A DNA stretch of 6,634 bases, taken from contig JBJTHI010000298.1 of assembly GCA_046094425.1 (NCBI GenBank), forward strand, positions 1 to 6,634, written 5' to 3'. Position numbers and translations under genes: made by a program. The notes below the pieces were generated by a model that did no database searches, was not told the origin of the DNA, and worked only from the letters and a program-made list of their open reading frames with translations. Shown in pieces: positions 1 through 6,584 of this stretch (its first letter is position 1; every line of letters starts with the position of its first letter). This DNA is from JANPCX01 sp046094425 (GTDB taxonomy: Bacteria > Pseudomonadota > Gammaproteobacteria > Burkholderiales > Burkholderiaceae_C).

Positions 1-1
1 T

Positions 2-130
2 GTGTCAATGACTCTTCACCCAATTGGTGGCTCCTTAAATCGTTCGCTAACCCGCATGGAGTCTACGTTTTCGGCAGCTTATATCGGGGTAACTGAGGAA
101 AATAGGTTGATTCAACGTGAGATCAAGTAA
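2..130 (+). CDS. Possible 3' end of an unidentified plus-strand gene
   Basis: One plus-strand frame is open from the window edge for 42 codons to a TAA at 128-130; the conceptual C-terminus ends in ENRLIQREIK. The stop lies about 30 bases before a strong hairpin terminator, as expected for a gene end. I do not recognise the protein. The codons are more AT-rich at third positions than in the minus-strand genes, so it may belong to a different transcription unit or have a different history. A second plus-strand frame is also open from base 1 to a TGA at 94-96, so the frame choice is uncertain and the stretch could be non-coding. There is no start codon evidence because any gene would begin outside the window. 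Confidence 0.35.
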   Translation: MSMTLHPIGGSLNRSLTRMESTFSAAYIGVTEENRLIQREIK

Positions 131-154
131 TTACTCATTGATCGGTCAACGCCC

Positions 155-190
155 AGAAAAAAAGCCACCCGAAGGTGGCTTTTATTTTTT
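155..190. terminator. Bidirectional rho-independent terminator
   Basis: A perfect 10-base-pair stem (160-169 with 174-183, core AAGCCACC/GGTGGCTT) closes a CGAA tetraloop at 170-173. A T-rich run follows on the plus strand (181-190). A run of A at 157-163 becomes a U tract on the minus strand. The hairpin can therefore end transcription from both sides. It sits between the possible plus-strand gene end at 130 and the stop of the minus-strand binding-protein gene at 216, the usual place for a shared terminator between converging genes. Confidence 0.93.
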
Positions 191-215
191 GCCTTGAGTC
201 GCCGTGCCACAAAAC

Positions 216-1190
216 TCAGTCAGCGTACTGACCCGCCGCTTTGATGACTGGGCCCAGCTTATTGATCTGTGCTTCCACGAACTTCTTGTGTTCGGCCATA
301 TTGACGCGGGCATCCGTGACCACCACGGCACCCAGCGCCTCTTGGCGCTTCAAGAACTCAGGGTCTTTCAGTGCCAATTTAGATGCCGCATTGATTTTGT
401 CCATCACAGGCTTAGGGATGCCTTTCGGGCCGTACAGGCCGTGCCAGATCGTCACATCAAAACCCTTCAATCCCAACTCGTCCAAGGTGGGCAATTTGGC
501 CAGTGCGGGGGTCGTCAAGCGTTTGGTGGTGGTGACAGCAAAGGCCTTGACCTTGCCTGCCTCAATTTGGCTGGAGGTGTTGGTGGTTTGGTCACACATC
601 AAATCCACTTGCCCGCCGAGCAAATCGGTCATGGCGGGGCCGGTACCTTTGTAAGGCACGGTGGTCATGTCGATTTGAATGGTGCTTTGAAACATCAAGC
701 CGCAGAGGTGGGAAGCAGAACCCAGGCCCGCATTGGCGAGGTTGATCTTGCCCTTGTTGGCTTCCATCCACTTGACCAATTCGGCATAGTTGTTAGCGGG
801 CAAAGAGGGTTTGCCGATCAGGGTCATGGGTACTTCGTTGATCATGCCCAAGTACTCGAAGTCTTCCAGTGTTTTGTACGGGAGGCTGCGATATAGGGCA
901 GGCGCGGTGGCCATGCCAGAGTGGGCCAACAGCAAGGTGTAGCCATCGTTGGCAGCCTTGGCAACCCGGCCCGCGCCTAAGGTGCCGCCCGCGCCTGCCA
1001 CGTTTTCGATCACGATGGGCTGGTTGTTCATGTGCTTGCGCAGTGCTTCACCGAAATCACGCGCTACTTTGTCGGTGGGGCCTCCGGCTGCGAAGGGCAC
1101 GATGATGGTGATGGGTTTCTCCGGGTATTGCTGGGCCATGGCAGCAGACGCCATCACGGCCAAAGTGGTTGCGAGTAAGACTTTTTTCAT
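216..1190 (-). CDS. TctC/Bug-family tripartite tricarboxylate transporter substrate-binding protein
   Basis: This 324-residue secreted protein belongs to the TctC/Bug family of periplasmic binding proteins, which capture carboxylates and other small organic acids. Residues 1-19 form a signal peptide (basic MKK, hydrophobic core, AMA before the predicted cut at Q20). Family features follow in order: YPEKPITIIVPF and PFAAGGPTD (32-40, where the Asp usually contacts ligand), the GAGRVAKAANDGYTLL segment (72-87), GLGSASHLCG (155-164), and VPYKGTGPAMTDLLGGQVD (178-196). Length is normal for the family. The ATG start is supported by AGGAG at 1198-1202, seven bases upstream. No TctA or TctB membrane partner is present, as is common for the many orphan Bug proteins of Burkholderiales. 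It is the last gene before the terminator at 155-190. The ligand cannot be told from sequence; the family call is firm. Confidence 0.95.
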   Translation of the reverse strand: MKKVLLATTLAVMASAAMAQQYPEKPITIIVPFAAGGPTDKVARDFGEALRKHMNNQPIVIENVAGAGGTLGAGRVAKAANDGYTLLLAHSGMATAPALYRSLPYKTLEDFEYLGMINEVPMTLIGKPSLPANNYAELVKWMEANKGKINLANAGLGSASHLCGLMFQSTIQIDMTTVPYKGTGPAMTDLLGGQVDLMCDQTTNTSSQIEAGKVKAFAVTTTKRLTTPALAKLPTLDELGLKGFDVTIWHGLYGPKGIPKPVMDKINAASKLALKDPEFLKRQEALGAVVVTDARVNMAEHKKFVEAQINKLGPVIKAAGQYAD

Positions 1191-1358
1191 GTGGACTCTC
1201 CTGGAGGTCAGTGTGAAGGGATCAAGGGCGTCTGCGCAGCACTGGTGTACAGCGCACAGCGAGCTTGCATTCTGCGGCGACCGGTGTGACCACGCACGGC
1301 GGAAACTACTTACTCCAGCCCCCTGTTTTCCCTGGGAGCGATGTGGTTTTCGCAGGAT

Positions 1359-2645
1359 TCAGTCCACCTTGCGCTCGTCCACCACCACCTTGCCATCGTT
1401 GGGCAAACTGCCCAGGCTCACAAACTGGACTTCCCCGCGCAGTTTGGTGACTTCGCGCATGCTGTGGATGAGTGCCTCTTGTAGTTGAGCCAATGTTGCT
1501 TCTGGGAGGCTCTGGGTCTCGGCACAGAGTGTCATGCGATCGTTGGCCATTTCACCTTGCACCACCAAACGGGCGCGCAGCACTTCGGGGTGACGCCTGG
1601 CAATGGCCGCTACTTGGCTGGCATGTACAAACATGCCGCGTACTTTGACGGTTTGGTCGGCGCGACCGAGCCAGCCGCGAATTCGGGTGTTGCTGCGGCC
1701 GGTGGGACAAGGGCCGGGCAGCACGGCGGACAGGTCGCCGGTGCCGAAACGAATCAAGGGGTAGTCGGGGTTGAGCGTGGTGACCACCACTTCGCCCACT
1801 TCACCGTCGGGCAAGGGCTGGTCGGTGCCGGGCCGAACAATCTCCAAAATCACGTCTTCATCCAACACCAGGCCTTCGCGGGCCGAGGTTTCGTAGGCGA
1901 TGAGCCCCAGGTCGGCGGTGGCATAACACTGAAAGGCTTGGATGCCGCGTGCCAGCAACCAGTCACGCAAGCTGGTAGGAAAGGCTTCGCCGCTGACCAC
2001 GGCGCGTTGCAGTGAGGGCAGGGGAATGCCCAGCTCGTCGGCTTTGTCCAGAATGATTTTCAGAAAGCTGGGCGTGCCCACATAAGCCTGGGGTAGGAGC
2101 GTTTGCATGGCCCGCACCTGCATTTCCGTTTGCCCCGTACCGGCGGGGAAAACGGTGCAACCCAATGCATGGGCGCCGGTTTCCATGAAGGAGCCGGCCG
2201 GGGTGAAGTGGTAGCTGAAGCTGTTGTGAACCAGATCGCCCGCGCGCAAACCTGCGGCGAACAGCGCACGCGCCAAACGCCAGTAGTTCGGGTCGCGGCC
2301 TTCGGGCTCGTAAATGGGGCCTGGTGAGGCGAACACCCGCAAGGGGCGCTGGGTTTGTACGCTGTTTCGTCCCCAAGCCAAGGCAGAAAATCCACCGAAC
2401 ACGTCATGCGGCCCGCTGGCGTGTTGGCTTTCCATCAACTCGTGTTTGCGCACCACCGGCAAGGTGGCCAGGGCGGCGCGGCTGTTGATGTGGTCGGTGT
2501 GCAGGCCGTGATAACGCTGCCGGTACGCGGCGGTGTGTTGTTTGGCGTGCTGGACTTGTTTGGCCAGGCGTTGCATCAAGGCCCGCTCGCGCTCCTCGGG
2601 GGAGCGGGTCTCGAGCGTGTCGTAGTGAGCGGGTGTCGCATCCAT
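1359..2645 (-). CDS. PaaK-like AMP-binding (phenylacetate-CoA ligase family) protein
   Basis: This 428-residue cytoplasmic protein has the size and organisation of phenylacetate-CoA ligases, which adenylate a carboxylic acid and transfer it to CoA. Visible elements in order: the N-terminal YDTLETRSPEERE (8-20), the aromatic SYHFTPAGSF segment (144-153), VGTPSFLKII (189-198), VSGEAF (217-222), CYATADLGLIAYE (240-252, the family's Y-x-x-[ST]-E-x-G region but with Asp245 for Glu), the FGTGDLSAV adenine/ribose motif (300-308), RGWLGRADQTVKVRG (323-337) and a C-terminal NDGKVVVDERK with candidate catalytic Lys419. The Ser/Thr/Gly-rich phosphate loop (SSGTTGKP in PaaK) is replaced by FASPGPIYEP (105-114), so catalysis cannot be assumed. 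ATG is supported by GAGGA at 2655-2659. It starts five bases after the stop of the 97-residue gene, so the two are probably co-translated. The substrate is unknown; phenylacetate is not implied. Confidence 0.88.
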   Translation of the reverse strand: MDATPAHYDTLETRSPEERERALMQRLAKQVQHAKQHTAAYRQRYHGLHTDHINSRAALATLPVVRKHELMESQHASGPHDVFGGFSALAWGRNSVQTQRPLRVFASPGPIYEPEGRDPNYWRLARALFAAGLRAGDLVHNSFSYHFTPAGSFMETGAHALGCTVFPAGTGQTEMQVRAMQTLLPQAYVGTPSFLKIILDKADELGIPLPSLQRAVVSGEAFPTSLRDWLLARGIQAFQCYATADLGLIAYETSAREGLVLDEDVILEIVRPGTDQPLPDGEVGEVVVTTLNPDYPLIRFGTGDLSAVLPGPCPTGRSNTRIRGWLGRADQTVKVRGMFVHASQVAAIARRHPEVLRARLVVQGEMANDRMTLCAETQSLPEATLAQLQEALIHSMREVTKLRGEVQFVSLGSLPNDGKVVVDERKVD

Positions 2646-2650
2646 GGGGT

Positions 2651-2944
2651 TCAGTCCTCATCCACCCAACGTAATAGGCGGCGCTTCACTTCGTCTTGCA
2701 GTTTGCGAACGTCGGCACTGCTCTTGAGGGTTTGCAAATCCCACTCGGTGCGCTGCGAGCGTCGCTTGGCGATGCGAGCGACCAAGGTGTCGCCTTCTAC
2801 CTTCACATCCAGCACCGCCACACCTTGCAGCTCAAAGCCCGCGCCCCTCTCATTGAGGCTACGTAAATCGCGCACGAAACGTTTGAACTGTTGCAAGGCC
2901 TCGGCAGGTTTGAAGGCAGGTGGAGCAAAAAAATCGTCGGCCAT
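2651..2944 (-). CDS. Small conserved-context protein of unknown function (97 aa)
   Basis: I do not recognise this protein. It begins MADDFFAPPAFKPAEAL and is predicted soluble: no signal peptide and no membrane segment. Residues about 14-32 look helical and basic (FKRFVRDLRSLNER), residues 36-60 look like beta strands (FELQGVAVLDVKVEGDTLVARI), and residues 70-94 look like a second charged helix (LQTLKSSADVRKLQDEVKRRLL), giving an alpha-beta-alpha plan. The frame also opens at an upstream TTG (2959), but ATG at 2944 is preferred because AAGGAG lies six bases before it. The gene starts 11 bases after the livF stop and ends five bases before the PaaK-like gene, so tight packing implies co-transcription and perhaps a shared role. 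It could be an accessory to the ligase or the transporter; nothing in the sequence decides this. Confidence 0.82.
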   Translation of the reverse strand: MADDFFAPPAFKPAEALQQFKRFVRDLRSLNERGAGFELQGVAVLDVKVEGDTLVARIAKRRSQRTEWDLQTLKSSADVRKLQDEVKRRLLRWVDED

Positions 2945-2950
2945 GACATG

Positions 2951-2956
2951 CTCCTT
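2951..2956 (-). promoter_or_regulatory. Ribosome binding site that sets the start of the 97-aa gene
   Basis: The minus strand reads AAGGAG here, six bases before the ATG at 2944. It touches the livF stop codon (2958-2956), so ribosomes finishing livF would be placed directly over it. It lies inside the longer reading frame that begins at TTG 2959, which argues against that TTG being the real start. Confidence 0.85.
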
Positions 2957-3771
2957 CAAGCCAGCCAGCGCTTGCGCCGTTTGTAGCTTTTCACGTCTTT
3001 GAAACTCTTTTTGTCCTCGCTGCTTTTGCCTAACCCCAGGTAAAACTCTTTCACGTCCTCGTTCTCGCGCAGGCTGCTGGCGGCACCGTCCATGACGATG
3101 CGGCCGTTTTCCAAGATGTAGCCGTGGTCGGCATATCGCAGCGCCATGTGCGTGTTTTGTTCGGCCAGCAAGAAGGTGACCTTCTCTCGCTGGTTCAGGT
3201 CTTTCACAATTTCAAACACCTCTTCAACGATCTGCGGTGCCAGGCCCATGCTGGGCTCGTCCAGCAACACCATGCTGGGGTTGGCCATCAGTGCCCTCCC
3301 AATGGCGCACATTTGTTGTTCCCCGCCCGAGGTGTAAGCGGCTTGCGATGTGCGACGGGTTTTGAGGCGGGGGAAGTAGGTATAGACCTTCTCCAAGGTT
3401 TGCATCACGGCGGCTTTGCCGTCGCGCCGGGTGTAGGCACCGGTCATGAGGTTTTCTTCCAAGGTGAGGTGGGCGAAGCAGTGGCGGCCTTCCATCACCT
3501 GAATCACACCGCGCTGCACCATGTCGGCGGTGCTGAGTTTTTCAATGCGCTCGCCACGCAACTCAATCGACCCTTTGGTGACTTCACCGCGTTCACCGGC
3601 GAGCAAGTTGCTCACCGCCCGCAAGGTGGTGGTTTTGCCCGCGCCGTTGCCACCCAGGAGTGCCACCACGCCGCCTTGAGGCACTTGCAGCGATACGCCT
3701 TTGAGTACCAAGATGACGTGGTTGTAGATGACTTCGATGCCGTTGACGTTGAGGAGGATGTTGGTGCTCAT
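2956..3771 (-). CDS. livF: Branched-chain amino acid-type ABC transporter ATP-binding protein LivF
   Basis: This is a 271-residue nucleotide-binding subunit of a LIV/HAAT-type importer; it dimerises with LivG at the cytoplasmic face of the permease and hydrolyses ATP. Visible motifs: Walker A GGNGAGKTT (40-48, Lys46), Q-loop at Gln91 in QVMEGRHCF (LivF-like), signature YTSGGEQQ (146-153, with Thr before SGGEQQ instead of Leu), Walker B MVLLDEP (167-173, Glu172), D-loop SMGLAP (174-179) and AEQN (203-206) at the switch position. A lysine-rich tail (about 249-271, DKKSFKDVKSYKRRKR) extends past the usual LivF end. A TTG at 3777 would add two residues, but ATG at 3771 is preferred because AGGG lies seven bases upstream of it and almost touches the TTG. 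LivG is not in the window. Family assignment is firm; substrate is not. Confidence 0.95.
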   Translation of the reverse strand: MSTNILLNVNGIEVIYNHVILVLKGVSLQVPQGGVVALLGGNGAGKTTTLRAVSNLLAGERGEVTKGSIELRGERIEKLSTADMVQRGVIQVMEGRHCFAHLTLEENLMTGAYTRRDGKAAVMQTLEKVYTYFPRLKTRRTSQAAYTSGGEQQMCAIGRALMANPSMVLLDEPSMGLAPQIVEEVFEIVKDLNQREKVTFLLAEQNTHMALRYADHGYILENGRIVMDGAASSLRENEDVKEFYLGLGKSSEDKKSFKDVKSYKRRKRWLA

Positions 3772-3778
3772 CGACAAA

Positions 3779-3782
3779 CCCT
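3779..3782 (-). promoter_or_regulatory. Ribosome binding site supporting the livF ATG
   Basis: The minus strand reads GCAGGG with AGGG at these bases, seven bases from the ATG at 3771. The same motif would be only one base from the TTG at 3777, too close for initiation there, so this site decides the livF start. Confidence 0.65.
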
Positions 3783-3852
3783 GCTTTCAATGTTGTACCG
3801 AAACGAGGTACACATGGACTACCTCCGCGTAGATCCAGCGCACACCACGGAT

Positions 3853-3915
3853 CTGGCTTTGCCAGGCCGTAGGTGTGGCCCCCTTGAGGGGGAGCGGCGT
3901 GAGCCGCTCCGGGGG
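3853..3915. repeat. GC-rich multi-hairpin repeat between livK and livF
   Basis: Three hairpins lie in a row in the 148-base gap. CTGGC-TTT-GCCAG spans 3853-3865. CCCCC-TTGA-GGGGG spans 3879-3892. A perfect eight-base-pair stem, GGAGCGGC (3891-3898) and GCCGCTCC (3903-3910), closes a GTGA loop. A further GGGGG at 3911-3915 could pair with 3879-3883 instead, enclosing the eight-pair stem, so alternative folds exist. The unit ends just before the livK stop codon (3922-3920). I recognise this kind of sequence (CCCCCTTGAGGGGGAGCGG) as a dispersed repeat common in Comamonadaceae genomes. No U tract follows on the minus strand, so it is not a classic terminator. It may protect the livK message from 3' decay or lower expression of livF and later genes; this is inference. 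Confidence 0.75.
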
Positions 3916-3919
3916 TGGG

Positions 3920-5257
3920 TCATGACTGGCAATCCGCCGGGGCACGCCGCGTCAGCTTCTTCTCTGCCGCGTACTTCTCAGCCGACGCTTTCACCATGGG
4001 CCGAATGATTTGGTCGTCGGCCTGCAACCAGTCTGAACTCCAAGTGAACTTGGCCCCGTCCCAGGTGTGTACTCGCGCCCAGGCCGAACCCATGTGGTCG
4101 GCGCAGCTGGTGGATACGGGACGCATCACGCCTTTGAAACCCAGTGCATCGAGTTTGGCTTGGGTGAGGTTGAGGTTTTCATAACCCCAGCGTGCTTGTT
4201 CGCCGGTGACTACCTTGCCTTTGCCAAAACGTTCTTGCGCTGTACGCACGCCTTCTACCGCCAGCATCGCACCCACCACGCCGCGCATGTAAAGCACGGT
4301 GCCGACTTCTTCTTTGGGGCCTGTGCCTTGTTTGGCGTCATGCACCTTGGACAAGATGTCTTTGACCACGGGGGAGTCAAATTCCGCCCCGTGCTGCATC
4401 ATCACGGCGCTGTAGCCTTTGGCGGCTGCACCCACGTCCTTCAAATCAGGTTCTGCCCCAGACCACCAAGTGCCAAACATTTTTTCGCGTGGGTAACCGG
4501 TAGCCACGGCTTCTTTGATGGCGGTGGCAGTCATCACGCCCCAGGTTTGCATGACCACGAAGTCAGGGCGCTGTTGGCGCACTTGCAACCAGATGGCTTT
4601 TTGTTCCACACCGGGTGCGGGCACGGGTAGCAGTTGCAACTCAAAGCCGTGGGTTTGGGCACGTTCGTTCATGATGGGCAGCAGCTCTTTACCAAAGGGG
4701 CTGTCGTGGTAGACCACCGCAATCTTTTTGCCCTTGAGTTTGTCCCAACCACCTTCTTTTTTCGCAATGTGCTGCAACACCGTGTCGCCCGCCACCCAGT
4801 AGTGACCAATGAGAGGGAAGTTCCACTTGAAGACGCCGCCATCGGCCGAGTCACTGCGGCCATAACCCGAGGTGATCATGGGAATTTTGTCGTTGGGCAC
4901 CTTTTCAGTCAGTGCAAAGGTGATGCCGGTGGACAGCGGCTGGAACACCGTGGCACCGCCGTGTTTGCCTTTGAGTCGCTCGTAGCACTCCACACCTCGG
5001 TCGGTGGCGTAGGCGGTTTCGCATTCCTCGACCAAGGTTTTCACACCGTTGATGCCACCACGTAGATTGACGAGTTTCATGTAGTCGGCGTACCCATTGG
5101 CAAACGGTGTCGCGTTGGGGGCCACGGGCCCGGTGCGGCCTGTGAGGCTGGGGAAGAACTGCACTTTGTCTTGCGCCAAGAGGGCGGGTGAAGTGAGCAA
5201 GGCCGTGCTACTCGCTGCTGCAAGTAAGGCGGCGCGGGTGAGGGTGGTGAATTTCAT
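3920..5257 (-). CDS. livK: Branched-chain amino acid-type ABC transporter substrate-binding protein (LivK-like)
   Basis: This 445-residue periplasmic binding protein (type I fold, Peripla_BP_6-like) delivers its ligand to the LivHM permease. Residues 1-28 form a Sec signal peptide (MKFTTLTR, hydrophobic stretch, PALLA before a predicted cut at Q29). The Cys residues (79, 91, 385, 443) are not at the cut site, so it is not a lipoprotein; they could form disulfides. Family hallmarks are GYADYMKLVNLRGGINGVK (55-73) with VEECETAY (76-83), PMITSGYGRSD (126-136), KIAVVYHDSPFGKELLP (178-194) and DFVVMQTWG (232-240). It is longer than E. coli LivK, with an extended C-terminus. ATG is supported by GGAG at 5265-5268, seven bases upstream. 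It lies 88 bases after livM in the same direction. Ligand is unknown: homologues bind branched-chain amino acids, amides, or aromatic and other organic acids. Confidence 0.93.
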   Translation of the reverse strand: MKFTTLTRAALLAAASSTALLTSPALLAQDKVQFFPSLTGRTGPVAPNATPFANGYADYMKLVNLRGGINGVKTLVEECETAYATDRGVECYERLKGKHGGATVFQPLSTGITFALTEKVPNDKIPMITSGYGRSDSADGGVFKWNFPLIGHYWVAGDTVLQHIAKKEGGWDKLKGKKIAVVYHDSPFGKELLPIMNERAQTHGFELQLLPVPAPGVEQKAIWLQVRQQRPDFVVMQTWGVMTATAIKEAVATGYPREKMFGTWWSGAEPDLKDVGAAAKGYSAVMMQHGAEFDSPVVKDILSKVHDAKQGTGPKEEVGTVLYMRGVVGAMLAVEGVRTAQERFGKGKVVTGEQARWGYENLNLTQAKLDALGFKGVMRPVSTSCADHMGSAWARVHTWDGAKFTWSSDWLQADDQIIRPMVKASAEKYAAEKKLTRRAPADCQS

Positions 5258-5345
5258 GGCTTGTCTCCAGTAGGTGTAGCGGTGGTTGCACTTCTTTTGC
5301 TTTTGTCTCTTGCCGGTCAGTGCGGCCCGGATCGATGGGGCTGGT

Positions 5346-6422
5346 TCAATGTGGGAAGGGCCACAGGCGCATTTTTTCTTTGCCTATAGACCACAAACGC
5401 GCCAAACCGTGGGGCTCGACGATGAGGAAGAAAACAATCAGGGCACCAAAAATCATCAGCTCGGCATGGGCTACAGCAGCCGTGGTGATGGTGACGCCCA
5501 CCAAGCTCCCCAGTGCAGGCAAGGCTTGACTTAAAAATATGGGCAACAACACCATGAAGGCCGCACCAAAAAAACTGCCCATGATGGAACCCAAGCCACC
5601 GATGATGACCATAAAGAGCAACTGAAAACTGCGGTCTATCGAGAATGCCGCTGGCTCCCAGGAACCGAGGTGTACAAAACCCCAGAGTGCGCCTGCCACG
5701 CCCACGATGAAGCTGCTGACCGCAAACGCACTGAGCTTGGCGTAAACGGGGCGTATGCCGATGACGGCAGCGGCCACGTCCATGTCACGAATGGCCATCC
5801 ACTCGCGCCCAATGTGGCCGCGCACCAGGTTCTTGGCCGCCATGCCAAACACGATCAAAAAGCCCAAACACAGCAGGTATTTTTCTACCGGTGTGTTGAT
5901 GGAAATTCCAAACACATTCATGTTGGAGATGGACACCGAACCCGAAGACGAGTGGTTGGTGAACCAAGAAATACGCAGAAACGCCCAGTCGCAAAAGAAC
6001 TGCGCTGCCAAGGTGGCCACCGCCAAGTAGAGACCCTTGATGCGTAGCGAGGGAATGCCAAACAGCACACCCACCAAAGTGGCGCAGCCACCGCCCAACA
6101 GCAGAGCCAGCAACAAAGGCATGCCGTCCACCCGCACCGAGAAGTTGTAGGCCGCATAAGCCCCCACCGCCATGAAGGCCCCGGTGCCCAGAGATACCTG
6201 GCCGCAATAGCCCACGAGGATGTTCAAACCCAAGGCTGCCAAAGACAGAATCAGGAAGGGAATCAACAAGGCGCGGAACACATATTCGTCGGCGAGCAAG
6301 GGCACACCCACCACGGCAAAGGCCATCAACAAACCAATGGCGATGCGGTCTTGCGTGATGGGGAAGACCTGAGCGTCTGCCCTGTAGCTGGTTTTGAATT
6401 GGCCGTTTTCTCTGTAAAACAT
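5346..6422 (-). CDS. livM: Branched-chain amino acid-type ABC transporter permease LivM
   Basis: This 358-residue inner-membrane permease pairs with LivH to form the translocation path. After a polar N-terminus (1-25), hydrophobic segments appear at roughly 26-44, 48-70, 75-93, 101-121, 130-148, 181-198, 229-253, 266-298 and 312-336. Family signatures are GYCGQVSLGTGAFMAVGAYA (71-90) and the cytoplasmic coupling loop GREWMAIRDMDVAAAVIGI (205-223), which contacts the ATPases. The tail is basic and cytoplasmic. ATG at 6422 follows AAAGG (6428-6432) by five bases. LivH would be expected just upstream but is not seen. Instead the first 50 coding bases and the leader lie in the left arm of a long inverted repeat (6373-6634). 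The protein itself reads as intact, so its identity is not affected by the possible artefact at its upstream edge. Confidence 0.95.
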   Translation of the reverse strand: MFYRENGQFKTSYRADAQVFPITQDRIAIGLLMAFAVVGVPLLADEYVFRALLIPFLILSLAALGLNILVGYCGQVSLGTGAFMAVGAYAAYNFSVRVDGMPLLLALLLGGGCATLVGVLFGIPSLRIKGLYLAVATLAAQFFCDWAFLRISWFTNHSSSGSVSISNMNVFGISINTPVEKYLLCLGFLIVFGMAAKNLVRGHIGREWMAIRDMDVAAAVIGIRPVYAKLSAFAVSSFIVGVAGALWGFVHLGSWEPAAFSIDRSFQLLFMVIIGGLGSIMGSFFGAAFMVLLPIFLSQALPALGSLVGVTITTAAVAHAELMIFGALIVFFLIVEPHGLARLWSIGKEKMRLWPFPH

Positions 6423-6465
6423 GTTGGCCTTTTATGTGGCAGTGTTTTGTGTACCAAAAGTGCTG

Positions 6466-6498
6466 CCCTCACCCCAACCCTCTCCCAGAGGGAGAGGG
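6466..6498 (+). repeat. Dispersed hairpin repeat, left copy
   Basis: The unit reads CCCTCACCCCAA followed by a perfect nine-base-pair hairpin, CCCTCTCCC (6478-6486) and GGGAGAGGG (6490-6498), around an AGA loop. I recognise this as a very common REP-like intergenic repeat of beta- and gammaproteobacteria; in one frame it gives the LSLWERVGVRA-type peptide often seen in spurious predicted proteins. It lies upstream of livM, where an intergenic spacer is expected. Its copy on the right (6509-6541) is in inverted orientation. Confidence 0.85.
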
Positions 6499-6508
6499 GG
6501 TAGTGGCT

Positions 6509-6541
6509 CCCTCTCCCTCTGGGAGAGGGTTGGGGTGAGGG
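6509..6541 (-). repeat. Dispersed hairpin repeat, right inverted copy
   Basis: This is the reverse complement of the unit at 6466-6498, identical over all 33 bases, with its own nine-base-pair hairpin (6509-6517 with 6521-6529, TCT loop). The two copies are separated by 10 bases (6499-6508) that are not symmetric at their centre. That asymmetry suggests the inverted pair itself may be natural and that the longer inverted duplication outside it arose by switching between the two copies. Confidence 0.85.
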
Positions 6542-6584
6542 CAGCACTTTTGGTACACAAAACACTGCCACATAAAAGGCCAAC

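Noticed and set aside
204..896. Long plus-strand open frame opposite the TctC/Bug gene (230 codons)
   Set aside because: It is antisense to a clear family member, has a His/Gln/Gly-rich composition typical of an antisense frame in GC-rich DNA, and shows no recognisable motif.
1233..1256. Imperfect inverted repeat upstream of the TctC/Bug gene (TGCGCAGCAC and GTACAGCGCA around TGGT)
   Set aside because: Only 8 of 10 positions pair and it has no U tract or recognised operator pattern, so neither a terminator nor an operator can be supported.
1191..1358. Search for a sigma-70 promoter in the gap before the TctC/Bug gene
   Set aside because: I found no convincing pair of -35 and -10 boxes on the minus strand, so no promoter is called.
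3124..4008. Plus-strand open frame of 294 codons across livF, the gap and the livK 3' end
   Set aside because: It is antisense to livF with its intact ATPase motifs and crosses a non-coding repeat, so it is a shadow frame.
5258..5345. Possible regulatory hairpin in the 88-base gap between livM and livK
   Set aside because: Only a four-base stem (GCCG/CGGC) is visible, too weak to call.
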